From Papaver somniferum (taxonomy: Eukaryota; Streptophyta; Magnoliopsida; Ranunculales; Papaveraceae), in NCBI RefSeq assembly GCF_003573695.1, contig NC_039360.1, positions 63,613,911-63,677,910 on the forward strand: a stretch of 64,000 nt of DNA, written 5' to 3'. Below the pieces are notes generated by a model, which worked only from the letters and a program-made list of their open reading frames with translations, had not been told where the DNA came from and did no database searches. A program made the translations under genes and the position numbers. Positions 10,428 through 22,191 of the stretch are shown here, one piece after another. Numbering within the stretch: the first letter of the stretch is position 1; every line of letters begins with the position of its first letter.

Positions 10428-11396
10428 ATTTGTGAAAATATAAAAAACCCTAGTTACGGTTTTGATCAATCTTCCCCAATATGTTTGTAAACATAGCAAG
10501 AGATTATCTTTTATAGGAAGAATAAATATCAGAGACCGAAAATAACTATTTTTAGGAAAATCTGCCAAAATCGGAAACCAAGGCTTGTGGGGAAACAATT
10601 CCGATTTTGTATCTAGGTCTTTCTTTTGGAAAATCGGTTTTTCATGGTCTGGATCTTTATCTTGGATTGATTCCATGTTTTTGTCCAAAAATCTGTTTAC
10701 TCTTTTATTATCAGAAATTGATAACATCACTTGAAATTCACTCAAGAATATTCTACTAGAGTATGCAGAGATAAATCTGAACAAAATATGATATTTATTA
10801 AAAATACCATTAGAATCATAATCCCTGTAATATTTCAAAAGATCACTTGCTTCATCAAAACAGTTGTGAGGTGTATGAAGCAATCCATTGTTAATAGAGT
10901 TATTAACTGAAAACTCATTCCTTGTAGGATTACATATTTTCCAAAATCGCATCCTAGATAGCGATATATTGACAGTCTTTGATCTGAAAATGTACATATA
11001 TATACTTTGGTAGTCCATCCAAAATATATTTAAGATTCCAGATTTTTCAAGAACACAAAAGCCATGGTTCATATAATAATGAAATTTTTTGAGAGGAATC
11101 TTATGCATTTTAAATATACATCCTGTCTCATATAGAATTGTATCATTAGTAACAAACACAATGATATACAACTCTATCGGATCCAAAGGATTGCGTAAGT
11201 CACCCAAGACATACATGGATATAATCCCAATTCCTAAAACATTTAGGAATAAGAGTATTGTATACTTTATTCGTGTCATCCACCACGAGTTTTTGAAGTA
11301 GTTAAATCATGTTGTAACTGAATCATTCATTAGATTCAATTTCTTATAGGTTGGATCGCACCAAACAAATATTGTTAGATCTTTTCGTATTTGACT
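10428..11396 (-). other. Leader of element A, mostly one open frame of uncertain meaning
   Basis: From an ATG at 11279 the minus strand stays open for 284 codons and runs in frame into the ATG at 10427 where the recognisable protein starts. The upstream translation is rich in Ile, Phe, Tyr and Leu, with no domain I recognise, and the DNA just upstream of 10427 contains AAAACCCTAG, typical of a plant leader. It may be untranslated leader that happens to be open, or an N-terminal extension. I favour leader. Confidence 0.35.
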
Positions 11397-11408
11397 GCTC
11401 TGATACCA
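11397..11408 (-). other. Primer binding site of element A (tRNA-iMet type)
   Basis: The minus strand reads TGGTATCAGAGC, the standard plant initiator-Met tRNA primer site, two bases from the LTR end. It fixes the element's orientation and the inner LTR border. Confidence 0.85.
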
Positions 11409-11410
11409 AT

Positions 11411-14165
11411 TGAAAAGATGAGAGTACCCAAATATACCTCAATCTAAAACTTTTCCACCTATAAGTCCTTTCTCCGAAAGTGATTGTCTATGGACTGAGT
11501 CGAGACAATACAACTAATCGGTTCACACTTCGTGTGATCGTCTATGGATATGAGATCGAGACAATACAATAACGAAGTATGTTTACTTGATAAAAGGTTC
11601 GGACTTAACCAAACACAATAGGATTGCTATCAAGTATATAGGAATTAACGTTTCTGTAATTTACTTTAAATTATAATAACAACAATTATAATTGCGGAAA
11701 ATAAAAGTAAATGACACAGTAAGATTTTTTTAACGAGGAAACCGCAAATGCAGAAAAACCCCGATACCTTGTAGAGAATTGAATACTCTCAGGATTAATA
11801 TACTATACAAAATCAAACCAGCTTCGTATAGTTGAGACCAAGCAACTAAACCTATAGTTCACCTAGTTCCGTCTGTATCCCTGCGCCTCCAATTTGCAGT
11901 AAGTCACGCACTTGGAACAATTTCTTTGGTTTGTATTCCAAACAGTAAAGTAACAACAAATCTGTTCGGTAACAACTCTTTTCAACCAAGTGATATGAGT
12001 TCGACAAAAGGCTCTTCCGTTTATCCCAATAAACTCCTTTGTCAGGTCCTTAGATCTATCCAATAACAACTACCAAAGTAATTGTCAAGATTTTGCAATC
12101 AATACTTTTAATCACAAAGATAAACCGATTATAGTTGGATCCTCTTTACCCGAAACAAGTATTGTGTACACCAACGATTATGAACCCAAATCAGAAATCT
12201 TCTTCGTCTTCAAATCTTCTTAGATCTTCAATAAACACCTGCACACAATCAACTTGAATCTCTTGTGATCAATCACACACATAACGGAGTCTGTTAACAA
12301 TGGATTATCACAAGACGTCTTTTGATCTACAAACAGTCTAAAGATCCCCGTCGAAACTTAGATCTAGTTTGAGTGAATCTTATATCAGGAGAGAAGATTC
12401 TCAAGCATAAACAAACTAGGTGCAATCAAAGTTCAACAACCGTTAGTCAATCAAATCAATCAAAAACAAAAGATAAACTATAATTATCTAGTTTCCCACC
12501 AACGGTACTAATAGAGCTTCTCAATCCCAAAGAAGTCTTTAAACCGAGCGGCCGTAAGAGATTTCGCCTAATTAGGTTCCTTTCCTTTCCGAATAGGTGG
12601 CTCCACCAGTAACAACACAACTAGGTAGTTTTGCTGGCTCTGAGGATTAGTTTGCTCGAACTGCAAACTTCAATATTTACAGACCAAGGAAGTTTGGACA
12701 CCAAGGAATTTCCAAAACCGAAAATATTCTCAAGATATGCAATATATTACCAAATTCGGTTTTCATAATTCCTGGAAATGCACTGTCCAAATATTGACCG
12801 AAATCTCTTAGAAAATCTCCAACTAGTAAATGCACATTATTAATTTTTATTTTCCAAATATAAAATTAAAAATCTTAATTAAAAGATTCTCAATTTATTT
12901 CCGATCCGGGATTCTCCTTTAGCTATTAAGGAATATCTGTGAACAATAAAAGATAAGCGTTACTGCACATGTTCAAAGTGTGTCGACATCTTTACTTTTT
13001 AAGTCCTTTTTCATACTTACAATCTTGGAATCGATTTGCCACACTTCCAAACAAGTTTAGAATTGGTTCATCTGACTTCCAAGAATTACGTGATTGATTA
13101 TCCTATCAAATCACCAAACATGGGTTTCACGGTTTTACCAAAAAAAGTTTCGGTTCTACCTCCATGTGGGTACTAGAATTAGTCACGCCAGTTACCAAAA
13201 TTTGGTTGAATAGGTACTAGGATCGGTTCCCACATATATATGGTATCTAACTTGTATTTTGTGCACATGTCCATAGGATCGGTTCCCAATGTCTAAAAAC
13301 GTATTGCACATGTTGATAGGATCGGTTCCCAATAACTAGAAACTTGTTGCACCTCTTACAAGGATCGATTCCCCTTTTGTGATCAGTTGCACCTCTTACT
13401 AGGATCGGTTCCCCTTTGCCTAGAGTTGGTCATACCAATTACAACAAATCGATCATACCATCTCAGGTGATTACTTAAGATCGGTTTCACTAATTAAAGT
13501 TATACCAATACAAAAGTCAGGCCTTGTGAATAGTTTTACCAAGAACATAAGCCAGTCATGAGCGGTTATACTAAACACACATATTGGTAATTCAAAAGAT
13601 TTGCAATGAATAACAATACCAATAAGCCTAGCGATTTCCCATTCGATTCATAACACAAGTTTATGAATTGTACTTCCTTTAAACTAATGTAAAACATTGT
13701 TTCATAGGACGAAATCTTCACCTCATACCCATACATAACCACAATAGCATTCATACGATTATGTCGATGTCTTATATACGAAGTTCAAAAGATAAGCGTT
13801 ATACTTTGTATTGTATTCCTTAATACTATGTCTAACTAGATTATAATCATTCACACCTTCACAGTTATGTTTTCGATATGCACGAATTGAAAGATACGTT
13901 AGGTAATGAAACAGTTCAAGTCAAATATTACTAACCTTAAGTGGAAGGATGATTTCGTGGTTGTAGCTCCTTACTTCTTCACATTCTTCAAGTCTTCATG
14001 TAATACTTGTAATGTTTCATTCCTAATACTTTCAAGCTAACCTATACGAAGTTGACTCTAGTATATAATCAAGCGACTCTATAAATGAGTTTTGATTCAC
14101 TAAAATATGACAACCAAACTTGACGTACCAACGCTTGGTGGGTTCAACCGAGCTATGCTCTAATA
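11411..14165 (-). repeat. 5' LTR of element A (about 2.76 kb)
   Basis: On the minus strand the LTR begins TATTAGAGCATAGCTCGG (the canonical TG is mutated to TA) and ends in TTTTCA two bases before the primer site. It shares start, end and an internal AACGAGGAAACCGCAAATG block (11732-11750) with the B, C and D LTRs, but most of its length is diverged from theirs. A partial inverted copy of its first 870 bases lies at 47013-47882. A repeated GGATCGGTTCCC motif occupies about 13210-13410. Confidence 0.8.
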
Positions 14166-14170
14166 GATGA

Positions 14171-14482
14171 GGATGGTGGAATACAACGGCAGGTGGTCAA
14201 ACTTGGATTCGCTTTCATTGGAAGAGACAACCTCGTAATCTTTGTCCTAAGTGCTACACGATAGATCATAACAAAGAGGAATATGATAATACAGCTGATG
14301 ATCTTATGATTAAGAGATTCACAAATGAAAAATATATCGCTTACATTCATGAGTTAGCTAAAGCTTATGGAGTTGAAATCGTTGAAGATATGGATTTACT
14401 TCTTCAAAGGAGGCTAGCAAAAAATTGCGTGAAGCTCAAGAAGAAGATGAAGAAGCTAGCAGAAGTCACAAAAGAACCATAG
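14171..14482 (+). pseudogene. LINE ORF1, C-terminal fragment with zinc knuckle
   Basis: The open frame ends at TAG 14480-14482. It encodes CPKCYTIDHNKEEY at 14243-14284, a CX2CX4HX4C knuckle whose last Cys is Tyr, preceded by TWIRFHWKRQPRN. This is the usual C-terminal RNA-binding part of plant L1 ORF1 proteins, followed here by a Lys-rich tail. The rest of ORF1 is absent, cut at the LTR border. The lost zinc ligand and truncation make it non-functional. Confidence 0.65.
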
Positions 14483-14815
14483 TCGAGGAACAATGAAATA
14501 TCATGGAGAGAGGAATTGAAGAACCAATAATCCAATCTGATTTTGATGGTATGGAGAACGACTTGATTGAAGAAGGTCGAACCAATATAAGGGAGAATTT
14601 CCATGAGGTGAACGAGGTTTCTCCAAATAATCTGGTAAATTTTTTTTCCAATCTCCTAAATAATTTCTTATTTTCTGCTTTAAAGTCAAACTTGCTTCTG
14701 TCTACTTCTACTTTTAATGCTCTTAATATTATCGACATAAACTGCTATCTAACTCTCTTAGTTAGGTACATTAATATTAACTTGAGTATCAAGTTACAAG
14801 TTCGTACCAAAAATC

Positions 14816-15744
14816 ATGAAGATTATCAATTGGAACTATCAAGGATTTCTAGGTAAAGCCACCAGAGATCATCCTCTTCAACTTAACAACTTACACTCTC
14901 CAGACATTATCTTCCTTTGTGAGACCAAAATTAATGATGATAGAATAATCTCACTTACAAACTTTTTAAGGATGCCCAAATAAATGTTATATGCCATCTA
15001 TAGGTCAAGCAGGTGGTATCATTATGCTCTGGAACGCTGGTTTCCAATTAGATATTAATGAATTCTTCAAGTAATATGATTCATGATATAGTTACTAATG
15101 ATCCTACCTTAGGAGAATGGTTTTTATCCTATGTCTATGGTACTCCTTACCTCAAAGACCAACCAGCTCAATGGAAGTATATACATAGTCTTAGTAAGTC
15201 AGTGAAAGTTCCTTGGGTTCTCATAGGAGACTTGAATATCATTATGAGTGTCTTGGATAGAAATACTAGCTCTTCCCTGACTTCCCCTGAAGTTTTAGAT
15301 GTTATAAAACAAGATGACTTGCATGACATGAAATTTAGTGGTAATGCTTTCACTTGGACTAGCAATAGTCATGGCACAGGAAAATTCAAATCTATATTAG
15401 ACAAATCTTTAACTAATAGTGAATTCATAATTAAATATCCTGATGCTAATCTCAAACATCTTGCTCAACTAAGAATTGATCATACTCCACTAATGTTATT
15501 CCTCTATAGTCCTTCCAGATCCTTAGGTAAAAACTGGAAGTTCTTTGAACACTGGCTTCAAAAAGATTCTTGTGCAAATGAAATTATAAATGCTTGGAAT
15601 TCTAGCATTTCAGGTTCAGCTGCTTATGTTTTGTGTGATAAACAAGCAAACACTAGACATGTTCTTTCTAAATGGATCAAGTCAAATTTTGGACATATTC
15701 AAACAAGAATCACTGAGATTCAACTTGAAATATCCAAACTATAA
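14816..15744 (+). pseudogene. LINE ORF2, endonuclease domain
   Basis: It starts at an ATG at 14816 (MKIINWNYQGFLGKATRD) and contains the APE-endonuclease marks in order: the WN..G start, IIFLCETKI with the catalytic Glu, GDLNII (the GDFN box), LDKSLTNSEF (the LDR box) and RIDHTPLML (the SDHxP box with Ser changed to Ile). Frameshifts and stops occur between 14980 and 15058. The family nicks target DNA to prime reverse transcription. ORF2 continues into the RT at 15754. Confidence 0.8.
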
Positions 15745-15753
15745 GCTTCTGAT

Positions 15754-17091
15754 GTGCAAGGAAATAATACTTCTCAGGTGTTATCTTTGGAAAAACAAGT
15801 TGAAGAGCTCAATGAAATTCAGGCTAGCTCAAACAGACAAAATTCGAGAGATATCTTCTACAATGAGATGGATAAAAACTCAAAATATTTCCTCATAAGA
15901 GCTAACCAAAGAAGAGTGAGGAATAAGATCGACTCTCTACAAGCTCCATATAGATCATGGTGTCAAGATAGGACTTCAATTGAACAACTTCTAGTTTCTC
16001 ACGTCAAGAATATCAGTTCTACATCAAACCCTGTGGACAGTTACCATTTTCTAGAACATATCCCAGCAAGCATCAACCAGAAAGACAACAATGCACTTAT
16101 ATCAGTTCCAAATGAGCAAGAAATATATAATGCTTTAATGTCAATGAATCCTTGGACTTCACCAGGTCCTGATGGTTTTCCTCCAGGTTTTTATCAAACT
16201 TAATGGAAGGTAGTAAAGGATAATATCTGCAAAATGGTTCAGGATTTCTTTCATTCAGGTCACCTCTTGAAGAAGATTAATAATATTGGAGTTACATTAA
16301 TCCCAAAAGTTAACTCACCTCCAAATCCAGAAGATTACAAACTTATTGCTCTCTGTAATACAGTGTACAAGATTATCTCTAAAGTTTTAGCACTGAGATT
16401 AAAGAAGCATATGGTTAACATTGTTTCACCAATACAATCAGCTTATGTCACAGGTAGATTAATATCTGCATGGTACAAGAACTTGTTCAAGCAATGAAAA
16501 AGAGAAAAGGGAGATCTGGTCATCTTGCTCTAAAAATGGATTGAAGTTTTCAAGAAATTTGGGTTTTGTGAAAAGTTCTGCCAACTGGTATCTGTATGTA
16601 TCTTTGCAACTCAAATAGAAATAATGATAAATGGTTCTCCATCAACCTCCTTCAAACCAACAAGAGGAATTAGACAAAGGGATCCTCTCTCCCCTTATAT
16701 TTTCATCTTAGCAATGGAATCTTTTTCAAGAAATCTCTATCATTGTGAAGTCACTAAGAAATTAACTGGAATGAAAATCTCAAAGTATGCTCCTAAAATC
16801 AATCATCTATTATTTGCAGATGACTGCGTATTATTCTGCAAGGCCAATCTAGATCAAACAAGGAAATTTCTTCAACTAATTGAGGAGTTCAGTTTATGTT
16901 CAGGTCAATTGATTAACTTCAGCAAATCTGTTGTATATTTCAGCAAAAACATGAGCCCTTCTCATTGTCAGATAATTAGTGGTACTCTCCAGGTCAGGCA
17001 ATTAAATCTTAATGATGAAAAGTACTTGGGGTTGCCTTTCTTCATTGGAAGGAACAAGAAAATCCCTTTTTTTATTCTTGTTGATGGATAA
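15754..17091 (+). pseudogene. LINE ORF2, reverse transcriptase domain
   Basis: Three broken frames (15754-16203, 16234-16497, 16624-17091) carry the RT blocks of plant L1 elements: NPWTSPGPDGFPPGFYQ, IALCNTVYKIISKVLALRLK, RGIRQRDPLSPYIFILAMES and the catalytic FADD box at 16813-16824 (LLFADDCVLFCKA), then KYLGLPFFIGRNKK. A TAA follows PPGFYQT, and the segment around 16497-16624 has lost its frame. The family copies its own mRNA at a nicked target. Confidence 0.85.
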
Positions 17092-18857
17092 CAGGTTATC
17101 AAAGTGGAGATGTATTAACATGTCTGAAGCTGCCATATCAGTTATGGTGAGAAATGTCACTAATGTTATTCATGTGCATAACATGACAAGCTTCAAGCTT
17201 CCAGAAATAACAATTAATAAGATGAACTCTTCACAATAAAAATTCTGGAGAAAAAAGAAAACCAACAAAGGCAGAAAAATTGTTACATGGAAAAGTGTGA
17301 ATGCTCCAAAGGAAGATGGTGGTTTAGGGTTCAGAGATCTTCAGATTTTTAATAGGGTACTATTAGCTAAGTCTGCATGGAGGATATGCACTGGTTAAAC
17401 CTGTATCTGTTCTTAGTCTCTACAGGCGAAGTACTTCCCTAATGGTGATATGTTTAACCTCAAGAAATGTTCTTCCACCACTTGGTCATGGAATAGCATT
17501 AGTTCTGAGCTAAATTTTATCCAGAAATACAATACTTGGAGTATTGGTAATGGTCACTCTATTCCCATCTGGAAGCATAATTGGGTTCAAGGTCTTGATG
17601 TTCCTCCAACACCAGAATTGGTGCCACAACTGCTGAGCAATACAAGTATGTTTTTCATCTCTTCACTCCTAATAATATAAGGTGGAATTTCTGCTTTAAT
17701 TCTATCCCCCTTTGAAGACTCTACAACAAGACTTATCCTCTCCATGAATGTTTTCCCTCAACGTGAAGATAAAATGGTCTGGACCTTAGAGAAAAATGGA
17801 AAATTTACAGTAAAATCTGCTTACAAAAAGATGTATGAAGAACAAAGCTCTAATGTTGTGATCCCAACAAGGATGAAGAAAACTTTTAAGAGACTGTGGA
17901 GATTACCTCTTCTTCCTAGAATTACTCAATTCTTATGGAAATGCTGGAAGGACATTCTCCCAACTAGAGACAAGCTCACCTATGCAATATATAATGGAAA
18001 CTTCAACTGCTCTTTCCACTCTCAAATGAATGAAACATCTACTCATTGTATTCTTGAATGCTCACTGGTAAAACCTGTTTGGTTTGGTATTTTGGGTATT
18101 CAAACTCCTAGTAATATTAATCTGGTGGACTGGATATGTACTTTCTTTGATAGTCTAGAAGCTGGTCATATCAACGAGGATAATATCTGCAAAATCGCAA
18201 TAGTTGCGTGGTGTATTTGGTCGCAGAGATGTGATAAAATATTCAAAGACTCGACAACAACTCCAGAGATCATTATTCAAAAATGCAGGAAGTATATCTC
18301 ATATTATGTTGAAATGTCTCGTAAGAAACCTGTCAACATACACAAGCAAATCAGAATTAATCTGCACTGGTCTCCACCTCCATATGGAGCATTTACCTTT
18401 AATATCGATGGTTATTATTACAATAAATCTGGTGGCATTGGTCTCATTATCCGTGATTTTGCAGGTCATCACAAAGGATCAAAGTGTATCTATCTAGCTG
18501 ATTCATCTAGTCCGGAGCATGCAGTGGTCTTTGGGAGGCTGTTAAGTGGGCAAAATAACTAGAAATGCAGAAGCGAGGTATATTTCGAACTGGACTCAAA
18601 GCTCGTGGTGGATGCTGTCAACAAAGAAGATTATAATATAGACTGGATATTTCATAATCTTATTAAAGATATCAAGAACTTATTTCAATTTTTTTAACTC
18701 TTGGCACTGTTCCTATGTGCAAACAGAGAAGAATAAAGTATCAGACGTGTTGTCTAAGTCAGCTAGAATAGATAAACTCAAGAGAGTTTGGTTATCTGAG
18801 CCTCCTGGTAATATACAAAGTTTACTGGAAGAGGAAGCTAATTATGTAAACTCTTAA
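17092..18857 (+). pseudogene. LINE ORF2, zf-RVT and RNase H-like C-terminus
   Basis: Frames at 17450-17680 and 17744-18562 encode the W-rich linker and the zf-RVT region (RLWRLPLLPRITQFLWKC... with HCILEC). An RNase H-like domain follows, starting FNIDGYYYNKSGGIGLIIRD; its later strand (ELDSKLVVDAVNKE) is in another frame near 18590. The last codons end at TAA 18855-18857, 25 bases before the poly-A. RNase H-bearing L1 elements are common in plants. Several frameshifts are present. Confidence 0.75.
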
Positions 18858-18892
18858 TTTTAATATATCATTCCTTGCAATTAAAAAAAAAA

Positions 18893-19225
18893 GAAGAAGA
18901 TATTTTAGGTTATTTATAGCGACATTCACTAAGTTACAAGCATACTTCGGTATCCAGAGGATGATTTTTCTCCATATTCATCCATCTCAAAATATATTTT
19001 TCTCCATCTTCTTCTTATATTACTTTAGTCACTCAATAATTCTACTTCTTTTAAGAAAAAAATAATCTATTAATTTAACCTTAATCAGTGATTAGTCACT
19101 AACTAATCATTACACAAAAATAATCAGGAGGGTAATTTTGGTATTAACATAAATATTTATATAAGGGGTTACCTAGATTTACTTCCAATGTCTTACCCAA
19201 AATAAAACAATGGTCCCAAAAAAAG
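18893..19225. other. AT-rich spacer, no gene seen
   Basis: Between the LINE poly-A and the inverted-repeat element. It contains phrases such as ACTAATCATTA that recur near 20500-20560, so the larger element's true border may lie here. Confidence 0.4.
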
Positions 19226-20672
19226 AATCATGATTTTGGGCATACTGAAATCTTATTAGGCATACAAAACAATAATCCTAACTTGGATGACCTTATAAGG
19301 GGTACCCTATGGGTAGTTCAACTACCTTTATACCCTTAATACAAAAATCAAAAATCAGTTTTCTAAAATATCAAAATCAGTTTCCATTAACATCTCTTCT
19401 TCTTCCTCCTCTAGCCGAACTCTTCCCCTCCCGCGAAAAAAAAAAAATTCATCACCGTGATTAATTGTCGATTCGTAAAAATTTGATCGTCGATTAAACT
19501 CAACTACATAATGACTCGTACAAAGAAAAGCAGGGACTAGGCAAACCAAATCGTCTTCTAATCCATCAATTGAAGAAGAAGAACCAATTGAAGATGAAGG
19601 TGTAGAAACTGAAAATCAACCACCAATTGAACCAGAAATTGAACCAACTGCATCTCCAACTCCGGAAATGAGGATAAGAAAGTAAGTTTTACAAACCCAA
19701 TCTCCTATTTGTTGTTTTTCATCGATTAAATGACGGTTACGGTGTTGGGTTCGGCTCAAAATTGAGCTGCGTTTTTAGCCGAACTGTTCTTCACAAAAGC
19801 TTCCTGTAAGTGTATATGAACAGTTCGGCATGAAATTTCATGAAATTTCAAGACGAACCTACCTAGTCACAGATAGAGATGCATAGGAGTTCAGCATACT
19901 CGATAATCATAATATGTGCCGAAGCTAGCACATTTACGAGGTTCGGCTATTACGATATTCACATTATGTGCCGAACCAATACAAAATTCTTACCCCAACA
20001 ATTATCACATTTACGAGGTTCGGCTTATATAATACTTATGTAAACAGCCGAACCATGTACTACCAAAAGGTTCGGCGCTTACGATTTTCTCAATATAAGC
20101 CGAACCTCACGTAATTTTTCTTCCAGATCACATAGGATTAGGTTCGGCTCATTATGACATTTTTAAACAAGCCGAACTAGTTGGTTCGGCTCATAATAAT
20201 AACACTTTCAGCTTGCCGAACTGTTCATTAGTTGTCAATATCCAGGTGGGTTCGGCTGATATATTAAGCCGAACATATTCCAGACTCGCCGAACCTTAGT
20301 GAAAATCACAAACTTTTTATGATTTTAAGCTACAAAAGTGAGATTAAACATAAGATAGAAGTGTACCCTCCTCATCCATTGAATCAAATACAACATTTTT
20401 TCTCATTTTCCCCTTCTGCTTCTCAAAAAAAACTAACTTTTTTTTTTTCTTACTCAAAAATTTTCATCTACACAAATTTATAACTAAATAATCTTAAAAC
20501 TAATCACTAATCAGAATTATTTTAACTAATCATTAGTCACACTAATCCTAATAGGGCAGATTTTCCATTAAAAAAAATTTGGTTAGGAGTTCTGATTTTG
20601 TTATTTCACATCCTATTTTGTCTTTATTAGATATGCCTAATAAGATTGATGTACGCCCAAAATCATGATTCC
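19226..20672. mobile_element. Inverted-repeat element (about 1.4 kb) with a TTCGGC hairpin array
   Basis: The left end GAATCATGATTTTGGGC (about 19225-19241), followed by TCTTATTAGGCATA, is mirrored at the right by TATGCCTAATAAGA...GCCCAAAATCATGATTC (about 20632-20671). Between them there is no transposase, but there is an array of GTTCGGC/GCCGAAC arms. This looks like a non-autonomous DNA transposon. Outside the inverted repeats, (G)GTCCCAAAAAA occurs on both sides (19212-19222 and 20689-20699) but is offset on the right, so the exact ends and target duplication are unresolved. Confidence 0.55.
19740..20300. repeat. Array of short TTCGGC/GCCGAA inverted repeats
   Basis: At least seven pairs of (G)GTTCGGC(T) and (A)GCCGAAC face each other across about 15-45 bases of AT-rich loop, for example near 19741-19783, 19951-19977, 20019-20055, 20072-20108, 20142-20178, 20183-20221 and 20251-20275. 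Some loop flanks are themselves similar (ACATTTACGAGGTTCGGC twice). The motif dominates the centre of the inverted-repeat element. Confidence 0.75.
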
Positions 20673-20947
20673 AAAAAAAAAAGGCTAGTCCCAAAAAAGC
20701 CATTCATATTATATGACATCAGCTCTATTCTTAGAGCCCAAATTAAAAAAGCCCAAGAAACAAAACCCACACCATCTGATGCCCTAATTAGAACCGCCAT
20801 TCAGTTTCTCCATTTCTAATTTCTTATTTCTTATTTTCTAATTTCTTTCAGTCCCTTTCTTCTTCTCAAGTGCCGATTCTCTTTGTTCATTTTGAAGGAT
20901 TTGATTCTGGTTCAACATAATCAAAGTAGTAATCATCAAAACTAAAG
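20673..20947 (+). promoter_or_regulatory. Upstream region of the F-box gene
   Basis: About 275 bases with a pyrimidine-rich TTTCTTATTTCTTATTTTC stretch just upstream of the start codon, typical of a plant 5' leader. A TATA-like TATTATATGA lies near 20708. No upstream ORF of note. Confidence 0.3.
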
Positions 20948-22191
20948 ATGGAGAAACTTCCAAGCGGTATCATGGCAGACATATTTTCAAGAATTCCGCA
21001 TGAGTCGATCTTTGACTGCAAGTTGGTATCAAAATCATGGAATTCTATCATAAATCATGGTCTACGTACTGTTACCCCAAGTTTGGATACTTCAAAGGTG
21101 AGTTTCATATCCTTAAACATGTTAGAAAACAACACTTTTGAAATGCTATACTTAGAATATGATGAAAATGAGAAACAGTTATCAAAAATCAAAATTTCAA
21201 AGTTAAATCATCCACCTATTCAGAGTGTACACTATACGAGAAAATGTATGGTGAAGGACCATTTAAGAAGACAAAGTCTGTGATTATTGGTTCATCCAAT
21301 GGTTTGATTTGTTTGGCTGTTCCTAAAGATGGTTTGTATGGGGCTGTTGATGATCCTCTTTACATTTGCAATCCCATCACTCGAGAGTATATTTATCTAC
21401 CAATACCAACTATCAATGAAAACTGTGCCACAGTTAGGAATGTGTTTGGGTTTGGGTATAATGATAAACCTAAAGAGTATAAGGTTGTTAGGATTTATTA
21501 TGAATCCGAAGATGTTAAAGAAAGGGGATTGCTGCAAGTTTATACTCTTGGGGGTCGTACTGGTTGGAGAAACAAAGGAAAAATGATTTATTCGTTGCAA
21601 TCAAACAATTCTTATTCACCTGGTACGAATGTGGATGGGGCTATTTACTGGTTGCACCAAGAGGAGCCAAAACTTGGAGTCTGCCATCCTAATTCAACTG
21701 AAGGTAGAATTGTTGCTTTCGATTTGTCTGATGAGGTGTATCGAGTGATTTGCAGGCCACCTTATTTCACAACCCTATGCTGTGGCAGAATAATTACGGG
21801 TTTTTTGTATCATAAAACTCGGGTTTTAGGAGGCAGTATATGTGAGGTTCATGAATTCAGAAATGAATTTGGATATTACAGTTTAAACATATGGTCATAT
21901 GTAAAGGAGTTTGATGGTTGGACTTTGGGGAGCAGAGTGCCATTGAAAGAGCCATTTCAAGACAGCCTTAATGTTGAATTTTTCGATCTCACAAAGATAA
22001 GTGAAATTCTCTGCTGGGACCATAAAAAACTTCCTTTAAGCTATAATTTTTGGAAGACTGAAACTGTTAAACATCTGGTTGACGGTCCTGCTGGTCTCGA
22101 AGTCTTTGAAACTATTCGTCATAAGAACAGCTTTGTTTCACTTAAAGCGCTAGGAGAACAAGGTGTTCAGATGTTCGACCGGATCAACTGA
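20948..22191 (+). pseudogene. F-box protein with F-box-associated domain, one frameshift
   Basis: It starts at ATG 20948 (MEKLPSGIMADIFSRIP...). Residues about 1-40 form an F-box (LPSGIMADIFSRIP...CKLVSKSWNSII), the Skp1-binding part of SCF ubiquitin ligases. About 21250-22190 encodes the F-box-associated beta-propeller-like region, with ICNPITREYIYLPIP as its usual landmark and a typical 'GFGYN...YKVVRIYY' run. Total length is about 413 residues, normal for this plant family. The two halves are in different frames, with a single indel near 21228-21243 next to an A run; either a pseudogene or a sequence error. The substrate cannot be predicted. No intron is needed. It is the only intact-looking host gene besides the split gene downstream. 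Confidence 0.8.

Larger units (their letters stand above)
1..14165 (-). mobile_element. Element A: old minus-strand LTR retrotransposon, split by element B; 3' LTR lies left of the window
   Basis: The 5' LTR is at 11411-14165 and is followed on the minus strand by a tRNA-iMet-type primer site (11397-11408). The interior runs from 11410 to 10131, is interrupted by element B (1931-10130), and resumes from 1930 to the window edge. Removing B and one copy of its CTATA duplication rejoins a single reading frame across the junction, which shows that B inserted into A. The coding part resembles the putative plant transposon protein domain; I see no integrase or reverse transcriptase. The 3' LTR is not in the window, so full length and target duplication cannot be checked. 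Confidence 0.75.
14171..18892 (+). mobile_element. Decayed L1-type LINE with poly-A tail
   Basis: In order on the plus strand: the zinc-knuckle end of ORF1, an APE-type endonuclease, reverse transcriptase with a FADD box, a zf-RVT-like region and an RNase H-like end, then a short 3' tail and a poly-A run at 18883-18892. This is the standard plant L1 layout. Many stops and frameshifts show long inactivity. Its 5' part is missing where the element A LTR abuts at 14165, so element A may have inserted into it, with the 5' half to the left of the window. Confidence 0.88.
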
